Shown here: positions 8,421 to 13,460 of the stretch, in pieces | Numbering within the stretch: the first letter of the stretch is position 1 | How the letters are laid out: every line of letters begins with the position of its first letter | Source of the DNA: Candidatus Omnitrophota bacterium | GTDB lineage: Bacteria > Omnitrophota > Gorgyraeia > Duberdicusellales > 4484-171 | Length of the DNA stretch: 16,671 bases | Assembly: GCA_016939345.1 (NCBI GenBank) | Contig: JAFGHG010000065.1 | Coordinates: 1-16,671 of the forward strand | Reading direction: 5' to 3' | Notes under the pieces: generated by a model | The model's input: only the letters and a program-made list of their open reading frames with translations | Database searches by the model: none | What the model was told of the DNA's origin: nothing | Position numbers and translations under genes: made by a program

Positions 8421-8448
8421 ATTATAAAGGAATTCAGCTTAAATACAA
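8421..8448 (-). promoter_or_regulatory. Candidate promoter of the TPR gene
   Basis: Minus strand: consensus -10 TATAAT at 8426-8421, with a weak -35 TTGTAT (8448-8443; 3 of 6 matches) across a 16-base spacer. The predicted +1 is near 8414, leaving a leader of about 29 bases that is almost pure A/T and lacks a Shine-Dalgarno site. In AT-rich DNA a lone TATAAT can arise by chance. Confidence 0.4.
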
Positions 8449-8466
8449 CGATTAATGGCCATTTGT

Positions 8467-8550
8467 TTAATGTCCCCGCTTGGTTAATATTTTTAACTCA
8501 CTTTGGATCAAGGAGTTAAGAATATTAATATCATCTGCTTTCATTGACAT
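8467..8550 (-). CDS. Possible 27-residue small ORF in the divergent region
   Basis: An ATG (8550-8548) opens 27 codons ending in TAA (8469-8467). The peptide begins MSMKADDINILNSL and ends LTKRGH: an amphipathic helix-like sequence with no recognised family. Candidate promoter elements (TTGCCC, 17 bases, CATAAT) lie immediately upstream and would give a leader of about three bases; no Shine-Dalgarno site is present. Against it, an ORF of this length is expected by chance in AT-rich DNA, and the ORF contains the 16-bp inverted repeat and overlaps the -35 of the plus-strand promoter. Treat as speculative. Confidence 0.15.
   Translation of the reverse strand: MSMKADDINILNSLIQSELKILTKRGH
8484..8528. 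repeat. 16-bp imperfect inverted repeat in the divergent promoter region
   Basis: The left arm TTAATATTTTTAACTC (8484-8499) and right arm GAGTTAAGAATATTAA (8513-8528) are complementary at 15 of 16 positions around a 13-base loop. It lies between the divergently transcribed TPR and cysteine-rich genes, ending 15 bases before the -35 of the plus-strand promoter. No gene ends here and no T-run follows, so an operator or RNA structure is more likely than a terminator. The arms are AT-rich, which lowers the significance. Confidence 0.6.
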
Positions 8551-8572
8551 CTGAATTAAATTATGGTATCTT
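8544..8572 (+). promoter_or_regulatory. Sigma-70-type promoter of the cysteine-rich secreted protein
   Basis: Perfect -35 TTGACA (8544-8549), a 17-base spacer and -10 TATCTT (8567-8572; 4 of 6 matches) with an extended -10 TG (TGGTATCTT). The predicted +1 is near 8579, giving a leader of about 12 bases that holds the GAGG ribosome site before the ATG at 8591. Confidence 0.7.
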
Positions 8573-8588
8573 TTAAGTGTGAGGGCAA
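8560..8588 (-). promoter_or_regulatory. Candidate minus-strand promoter overlapping the plus-strand promoter
   Basis: Minus strand: TTGCCC (8588-8583; 4 of 6) and CATAAT (8565-8560; 5 of 6) with a 17-base spacer. It lies on top of the opposing promoter at 8544-8572, so two polymerases could not bind at once. It could feed the 27-codon ORF and the TPR gene. Match quality is moderate and chance occurrence is plausible. Confidence 0.25.
8581..8584 (+). promoter_or_regulatory. Ribosome binding site that decides the start of the cysteine-rich protein
   Basis: GAGG lies six bases upstream of ATG 8591. It supports that ATG over the GTG at 8579, which overlaps this site and lies at the predicted transcription start. 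Confidence 0.6.
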
Positions 8589-8590
8589 TA

Positions 8591-9301
8591 ATGCAAAAAA
8601 GCTTACCCATTATAGGTGTTGTATGTCTGGGCATATCACTTTTGGGTTTTTCTGCCTATGCTCAAGAACATAGCGGAGGCTACTGCGGAGACGGTACTTG
8701 TGAATCCTCAGAAAACTTAAGCGGCAGCTATTGTCCTGCTGACTGCTGCGGTGACGGAATATGCTCTGATTATGAAGCTTCTGCCGGAATATGCCCTGCT
8801 GACTGCTGCGGTGACGGTAAAGTTACCGGCGGTGAAAACTGCAGTAATTGCCCAGAAGATGCCGGAGAATGTCCTTATTGCGGAGACGGGACATGCAGCG
8901 CAGAGGCTGGTGAAAACTGCAGTAATTGTTCTTCGGACTGCGGAGAATGCCTTGTATGCGGAGACGGGACATGCAGCACTGAAATAGGCGAAGACTGCAC
9001 AAATTGCACCATTGACTGCGGTACCTGCCCTGATGATGACGATGAAGATTTCGTAGGCTGTGGAGATGGTGTCTGCAATAATGGCGAGGACTGCAACAGC
9101 TGTGTTAGCGACTGCGGGGTATGCCAAAATGATGACGATGATGATGACGATGCTGACGATGAAACCGGCATCATTCCTGAAGAAGACAACCCTGACGAGT
9201 ACGACAGCGAACTTCTAAACAAGATAAACGAAAAATTCGGCATCGAAGGAAGAGACCCCACTTTAGACGGCGTAATTTTCTGTGACCCTTCTAATTGCTA
9301 G
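8591..9301 (+). CDS. Secreted cysteine-rich CGDG-repeat protein with Asp-rich tail
   Basis: A 236-residue protein with a Sec signal peptide (hydrophobic about 5-22, cleavage near AYAQ at 24-26). The mature part has six modules starting with CGDG (about residues 32, 53, 73, 97, 123, 157), roughly of the form CGDGxC-x(n)-GE-x-C-xx-C-xx-DC-G-x-C. The third lacks the second cysteine (CGDGKV). I count 32 cysteines in the mature chain, an even number, consistent with disulfides formed outside the cytoplasm. Two aspartate runs (DDDDED near 148-153 and DDDDDDD near 181-187) make it very acidic and possibly cation-binding. Similar Cys repeats occur in secreted proteins of Myxococcota and many uncultured lineages; no function is assigned. 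It is the only plus-strand gene, with its own promoter, and converges on the diguanylate cyclase gene 45 bases away with no clear terminator between. Confidence 0.85.
   Translation: MQKSLPIIGVVCLGISLLGFSAYAQEHSGGYCGDGTCESSENLSGSYCPADCCGDGICSDYEASAGICPADCCGDGKVTGGENCSNCPEDAGECPYCGDGTCSAEAGENCSNCSSDCGECLVCGDGTCSTEIGEDCTNCTIDCGTCPDDDDEDFVGCGDGVCNNGEDCNSCVSDCGVCQNDDDDDDDADDETGIIPEEDNPDEYDSELLNKINEKFGIEGRDPTLDGVIFCDPSNC
8735..8817 (+). repeat. Near-exact 60-nt-offset repeat within the cysteine-rich gene
   Basis: The same 23 bases occur at 8735-8757 and 8795-8817 (beginning CCTGCTGACTGCTGCGG). The offset is 60 nucleotides, 20 codons, so the reading frame and cysteine register are kept. This indicates a recent tandem duplication of one module. 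Confidence 0.75.
8831..8977 (+). repeat. 78-nt (26-codon) tandem repeat within the cysteine-rich gene
   Basis: A 20-base block (GGTGAAAACTGCAGTAATTG) occurs at 8831-8850 and 8909-8928, and a 21-base block (beginning TGCGGAGACGGGACATG) at 8879-8899 and 8957-8977. Both have the same 78-base offset, so one 26-codon module was duplicated in frame. The module size differs from the 20-codon repeat just upstream. Confidence 0.75.
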
Positions 9302-9346
9302 CCTTACTAAACTTTCTAAAAATTCTTGGCAGGTAAATCTTGTTTA

Positions 9347-10654
9347 CTAATTGGTTCTTTTGTCCAGGGTAAAGTAGCTCTTTTCGATTGACTTTGATTT
9401 CTTTTTTACTTCTGCAGCGATATTGGTTACCTGGGCATAAGAGGTTATTTCCCTGTGCATGTTTGTTACCCCGGCTAAAGAAATGCTCATTATAGGGAAT
9501 TTCTTTTCTGTCCCGTCCCGGTCATGAGCGGCAATATAACCTCTTTTTAAATCCTCTTCAGAGTATAAGGAACGTATTCTTTTATCGAATTCAGAAATGA
9601 TATAATCTGCTACTGCTTGGGATTTATCCGGGGTGGTTATAAGTATAAAGTCGTCCCCTCCTTCATGACCAAGAAAATCATCGGTATTGCCGCAACTCTT
9701 TACTGCTTCTTTAAAGATATCGCCGCTTAATTTTATTGCCTCATCTCCTTTATGTATGCCATACTTATCGTTAAAGGCTTTAAAATGGTCGAGGTCGCAG
9801 TAGATTACCGTAAATTTTACGCCCTGCGATATCCTTTGATTTATCTGTTCCATAATAACTATATTACCAGGTAACTTGGTAAGAGGATTAGCGTTCATGG
9901 CCCTCTGCTGCATCTTAACCAGCTCTGCGGTCATATAATTAAAAGTGTCAGCTAACTCTTCTATCTCGTCTTCGGTTTTTACATGCACCCTTAAATCAAA
10001 ACGCCCGGAAGCAATCTTGCTGGCTGCTTCATTAAAAAACTGTATGGGCCCGATTAACAATTTAGAAAGAAACACACCCAAAAATATATTTACCAAGCCG
10101 ATGCCTAGACCGATTATTACTGCCGGAAGAAGAACGTTCTGCAGGGCGGATGCATAAGTGCCTAGGGAAAAAAACAGTCTGACTATTAGACCGCTGTCTT
10201 TATTTGAACCCTCCAAAGGCACGTAAAATGAGAATTCCTGGTTTTTTTTATTAATGGTCATCTCTCCTTTTATCGATTCTCCCTTCTCTAGCTTGTTCAG
10301 GATAGAGATGTCATGCATTTTCCTTTCTACCGTAATAATCTTGCTCCCGGTAGAAGCCACCACCTCTCCGTAATTATCAAATATATAAGCCTCGCGGATA
10401 GTATCTTTTTCTTTCAAAGAATTGAGCTTTTTCTGGATAAGGATTATCTTCATTTCCTGAGGGGTATTAAGGTTAGAGATTTTTTCCCAGATATTTTCTA
10501 CGGTAAGGGTCAGGATTTGGGCTTCCGATTCCTTATAGGCGTTGATTATTTCCAGCTCATGCCAAAGCTGGACAGCTACAAAAACTACAATTATAGCTAT
10601 GGTAAAAAGCAAAAGAAGCATTATGGTTTTGCCTTGTAAGGTTAACGGCTTCAT
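9347..10654 (-). CDS. Membrane HAMP-GGDEF diguanylate cyclase
   Basis: A 435-residue sensor enzyme predicted to make cyclic di-GMP from two GTP. Layout: transmembrane segment about 10-31, a periplasmic sensing domain about 32-172, a second transmembrane segment about 173-197, HAMP about 198-250, and GGDEF about 254-430. The metal and substrate motif CDLDHFKAFNDKYG (D287, D289, N295, D296) is intact. The signature reads GGDDF (332-336), with Asp in the usual fourth-position Glu; this variant occurs in natural GGDEF proteins, but its activity cannot be assumed. The inhibitory RxxD site five residues before reads NTDD (323-326), so the Arg needed for canonical product inhibition is missing. It starts three bases after the reductase-like gene and is probably co-transcribed. 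The PilZ receptor encoded about 3 kb away is a plausible responder. Confidence 0.92.
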   Translation of the reverse strand: MKPLTLQGKTIMLLLLFTIAIIVVFVAVQLWHELEIINAYKESEAQILTLTVENIWEKISNLNTPQEMKIILIQKKLNSLKEKDTIREAYIFDNYGEVVASTGSKIITVERKMHDISILNKLEKGESIKGEMTINKKNQEFSFYVPLEGSNKDSGLIVRLFFSLGTYASALQNVLLPAVIIGLGIGLVNIFLGVFLSKLLIGPIQFFNEAASKIASGRFDLRVHVKTEDEIEELADTFNYMTAELVKMQQRAMNANPLTKLPGNIVIMEQINQRISQGVKFTVIYCDLDHFKAFNDKYGIHKGDEAIKLSGDIFKEAVKSCGNTDDFLGHEGGDDFILITTPDKSQAVADYIISEFDKRIRSLYSEEDLKRGYIAAHDRDGTEKKFPIMSISLAGVTNMHREITSYAQVTNIAAEVKKKSKSIEKSYFTLDKRTN

Positions 10655-10657
10655 GTC

Positions 10658-11767
10658 TTATTTTTTAAAGCTGGCTTTAATGATCTTTAAAAGTATACTG
10701 ATTATTTCTTTTGAGGCGTAGGGGTCTTTTAAAAACTCCCAGGCGATCGAAGAATGGTTTTCAAAATCTCCCTTCTGCTCTATTAGTGCGACCTTTTTTC
10801 TGACAAAAGAAAAGATTTTTTTCAATTCCTTGTTGTCTAATTTGTGAAAGATTTCCCTGGCCTTGAGCGCAATATTTACCTCTCTGCCGAACCTCTTATC
10901 CCAAATAGCAGCATATTGCTCGTATTTTTTGCTGCCAATGCATTCTGCAAGGATTTCAGCAGCTCTCATGCCCATGTAAATACCTCCATAGGAAAGTGGT
11001 TTGATCTGCGAGGCGCTGTCTCCGACAAGAAACACTCTTCCCCGGGAAAAAGAAGTAAAATGCATTAAAGGAACAAGACCGGCAAATTTCTCAATTATCT
11101 CTCCTTTCATCCCCCTCTCGTGGATAAAACCCATAAGATCGTGGTAAGGGTTTCTGGAAAGTATTCCTACCCTGACTATTGAAGGGCCTTCTGGTATAAT
11201 CCAGTAAAAGAAAGGTTTTTCAATGAAGATTTCAACCATATCGCTCTTTGCCGGGGCACAGCGCATACGAAACTGGACACCTTTCAGGAAAGAAGTGGTC
11301 TTTTCTCCGACCACAAAGCTTCTCACAATAGAATTTGCTCCGTCGGCTCCGATTATGATATCAGCTTCCATATCTCCTTTGTCTGTTTCTAGGATGTAGT
11401 GGGTCTTGTTTTCCTCTATCCCCAGGCATTTAGTCTGGAAAACGATATTTAAGTTCTGGCCCATGGCCTTATCGAACTTCTCCCGGTCAATAACAAAAGC
11501 AACATTGTTTCTTTTAAAGGTTGCTACTTCGTTCCTTAAATGAGCCCTGCCGGAGTTTATGGAATTGAGGAGGCAATTTTTAGGAAAAGGTATTTTTATC
11601 TCATCAATTACCTTTCTGCCTACAAGGCCTGCACAGTGTACTGGTTTGCCTAATACCTGATGCTCCTCTATCACCAGGGGTTCGTATCCCTTAAGCCTTA
11701 AGAGTTGAGCGCAATAACATCCTATGGGGCCTGCCCCAACGATGATTATTCTTTTTTGTTTTACCAT
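10658..11767 (-). CDS. Geranylgeranyl reductase-family FAD-dependent oxidoreductase
   Basis: A 369-residue flavoprotein of the p-hydroxybenzoate hydroxylase fold. Residues 7-16 hold the FAD-binding IIIVGAGPIG; CAGLV (45-49) matches the cysteine motif of geranylgeranyl reductases; YWIIPEG (188-194) matches their YxWxFP substrate motif. GADGANS (140-146) and GDSASQIKPLSYGGI (249-263) are the second FAD motifs. Family members saturate double bonds in isoprenoid chains (archaeal lipids, chlorophyll phytyl, menaquinone or polyprenol). The substrate here is unknown; reduction of a polyprenyl carrier or a quinone tail is a reasonable guess. It is the first gene of a two-gene unit with the diguanylate cyclase. 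No Shine-Dalgarno site precedes the ATG, and the promoter predicts an almost leaderless transcript. Confidence 0.8.
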   Translation of the reverse strand: MVKQKRIIIVGAGPIGCYCAQLLRLKGYEPLVIEEHQVLGKPVHCAGLVGRKVIDEIKIPFPKNCLLNSINSGRAHLRNEVATFKRNNVAFVIDREKFDKAMGQNLNIVFQTKCLGIEENKTHYILETDKGDMEADIIIGADGANSIVRSFVVGEKTTSFLKGVQFRMRCAPAKSDMVEIFIEKPFFYWIIPEGPSIVRVGILSRNPYHDLMGFIHERGMKGEIIEKFAGLVPLMHFTSFSRGRVFLVGDSASQIKPLSYGGIYMGMRAAEILAECIGSKKYEQYAAIWDKRFGREVNIALKAREIFHKLDNKELKKIFSFVRKKVALIEQKGDFENHSSIAWEFLKDPYASKEIISILLKIIKASFKK

Positions 11768-11774
11768 AATATTT

Positions 11775-11802
11775 TTTATAACATTTTCATAAAAAAACTC
11801 AA
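11775..11802 (-). promoter_or_regulatory. Promoter of the reductase/diguanylate cyclase unit
   Basis: Minus strand: -35 TTGAGT (11802-11797; 4 of 6), a 16-base spacer and -10 TATAAA (11780-11775; 5 of 6) with an extended -10 TG (TGTTATAAA). The predicted +1 is about 11768, one base before the ATG. It lies in the 80-bp gap after the transferase fusion gene, where no strong terminator was recognised. Confidence 0.6.
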
Positions 11803-11847
11803 CGATTATTATGTTCTATAAACGGACGGCCACAAATAATTTTTTTC

Positions 11848-13449
11848 TTAGTACTTTATATCATCAAATAAAGAAAGGTCCTTTAGCTTCTTGCCTTTTG
11901 ATTCCCATCGCCTGCCCAGGGTTATCTTCAGCGAAACCAAAATAATTTTTATGTCCAGGAGAAAGCTCATCTTAGAAATATACCATTTATCAAGCCCGGC
12001 CTTTTTTTCCGGATCATCATCTTTGGATAACAGTATTTGGGCCGGACCAGTTAGTCCAGGCACAGACTTTCCTCTGATCTGGATAACCCGGCTGCCTAGA
12101 ACTTCCTTAAGCACAAGGGGCCGGGGGCCTACAAAGGACATTTCTCCTTTAAAGATATTTATGAGCTGAGGAGATTCGTCAAGCGCCGAGCTTCTAAGAA
12201 ACTTATGGAATTTTTTCTTTACCTCCTCCTTGTCATTCATTGTCCTAAACTTTATTACTTTAAAAATGGTCCCCAGTTTTCCTACTCTTTCCTGAATAAA
12301 GAATATCTTTTCTTTCTCGAGGCAATATAAAAAGATTATTAAAGCCCATACAGGTAAAAACATAAATATTCCGGCCAGAGAAAGAAAAATGTCGAATATC
12401 CTTTTAAAAGGATACGGGTTCTTAAGTTTAGATACCGGCCTTTCCTTTGGGTCTGCAGAGATCATGCCTATAAAAGTCCCGTAGCCGTACATAAAGTGGT
12501 ATAAGAAAAAAATCCCTGTCATATACGGCGCTGCAACCAAAGGTATCTTCTTTCTTAGATATGAGCCAATCGACGCAGAAAAAGCAAGGATGAAATATAA
12601 AACTACCGGGGCAATACCAAAAAGAAGCAATTCTAAAGAAGCAAAGGCTCCGATAAATACCAGGATTGAACATATTATAAATCCTGCAAAGAAAATAAAA
12701 GGGATGAAATGCCTCCAGTGAAAGGTATAAGCATAATATCTTAAATTTATGGCGTTACACGTACCGGTAAACTGGGCCTTTCTGATAAAATCTCTTACAT
12801 TAGAGGGGGGATGATAGATGTTTTTTATCTCGGGCGTCATAAAGATCTTCCCGCCGTGTTTGGCCAGGCGCCGGCACAGCTCATAATCCTGAGCCCTGAT
12901 AAATCGTTCGTCATATAAACCTATTTTATCAAAGACCTCTTTTTTAAAAGCTCCGTAAGGTACGGTTTCAGTATACATGGATTTTTTATGGGTGCGAAAA
13001 TAAGAAGTCCCTACTCCAAAAGGGCTGGATAAAATATAGGTTATTATCTTTGCGGTTAAAGTATTTTTTGAAGGTTCGCTGTAAAACGGCCCTCCTACGC
13101 ACCAAGCATCTGTTTTTTCAAGGTATTCAATGCATTTTGATATATAGTCAGGAGGGTATTTAGTATGGGCGTCTGCACGGATTATAATCTCGCCCCGAGA
13201 GGCCCTTATCCCTATATTCATGGCAAAAGGAACATACTTTTTGGGGTTGGAAAGGACCCTGATATTGCTATGCTCCCGGGATATCTCTTCGACTATCTCT
13301 CTTGTCCCGTCGTCGCTTGAGCCGTCAACTACAATAATTTCAAGCTTATCCAGGGGGTAATGCGTGTTTAAAAAAGAGCCGAGCGATTTGCGGATAAAGT
13401 CCTTTTCGTTTCGGCAGGGCATGATTAAAGATACCATGGGATAATCCAT
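11848..13449 (-). CDS. Fusion of GT2 glycosyltransferase and monotopic phosphoglycosyl transferase
   Basis: A 533-residue two-domain enzyme. Residues about 5-230 are a GT2 (ExoA-like) glycosyltransferase: SLIMPCRNE (7-15), VVDGSSDDGT (40-49), RADAH (91-95, the DxD region) and RAQDYELCRR (185-194, catalytic-base region). Membrane segments follow at about 248-330. Residues about 347-515 are a bacterial sugar transferase (WcaJ/PglC type): re-entrant helix KRIFDIFLSLAGIFMFLP (349-366), FIQERVGKLG, KFRTM (400-404), the catalytic pair in LDESPQLINIF (D424, E425), and MSFVGPRPL. The second domain should start the repeat unit by moving a sugar-1-phosphate onto undecaprenyl phosphate, and the first could add a following sugar. 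The start has AAGGA (13461-13457) seven bases upstream, overlapping the stop of the amidotransferase gene. Last gene of its operon. Confidence 0.92.
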   Translation of the reverse strand: MDYPMVSLIMPCRNEKDFIRKSLGSFLNTHYPLDKLEIIVVDGSSDDGTREIVEEISREHSNIRVLSNPKKYVPFAMNIGIRASRGEIIIRADAHTKYPPDYISKCIEYLEKTDAWCVGGPFYSEPSKNTLTAKIITYILSSPFGVGTSYFRTHKKSMYTETVPYGAFKKEVFDKIGLYDERFIRAQDYELCRRLAKHGGKIFMTPEIKNIYHPPSNVRDFIRKAQFTGTCNAINLRYYAYTFHWRHFIPFIFFAGFIICSILVFIGAFASLELLLFGIAPVVLYFILAFSASIGSYLRKKIPLVAAPYMTGIFFLYHFMYGYGTFIGMISADPKERPVSKLKNPYPFKRIFDIFLSLAGIFMFLPVWALIIFLYCLEKEKIFFIQERVGKLGTIFKVIKFRTMNDKEEVKKKFHKFLRSSALDESPQLINIFKGEMSFVGPRPLVLKEVLGSRVIQIRGKSVPGLTGPAQILLSKDDDPEKKAGLDKWYISKMSFLLDIKIILVSLKITLGRRWESKGKKLKDLSLFDDIKY

Positions 13450-13460
13450 ATTTTCTTCCT

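Noticed and set aside
8454..8463. Perfect palindrome AATGGCCATT in the divergent region
   Set aside because: Ten bases with no extension or second copy nearby; expected by chance.
8579..8590. GTG at 8579 as start of the cysteine-rich protein
   Set aside because: It lies at the predicted transcription start, while GAGG six bases before ATG 8591 gives a better start and a normal signal peptide.
8735..8977. CRISPR-like spaced repeats
   Set aside because: The repeats are in frame with a coding sequence, have multiple-of-three offsets and no constant repeat-spacer pattern.
8717..9261. Long open frames on the minus strand and in a second plus frame across the cysteine-rich gene
   Set aside because: They are low-complexity Ala/Ser/Val shadows of the repeat coding sequence, with no start context or signal; the cysteine frame has a signal peptide, promoter and ribosome site.
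9333..9347. Small hairpin GTAAA-TCTTG-TTTAC between convergent genes as terminator
   Set aside because: Only a five-base AT-rich stem with no T-run on either strand; not enough to call a terminator.
11768..11847. Terminator after the transferase fusion gene
   Set aside because: ATTATT/AATAAT arms can pair with a bulge, but the loop is long and the T-run is several bases away, overlapping the next promoter.
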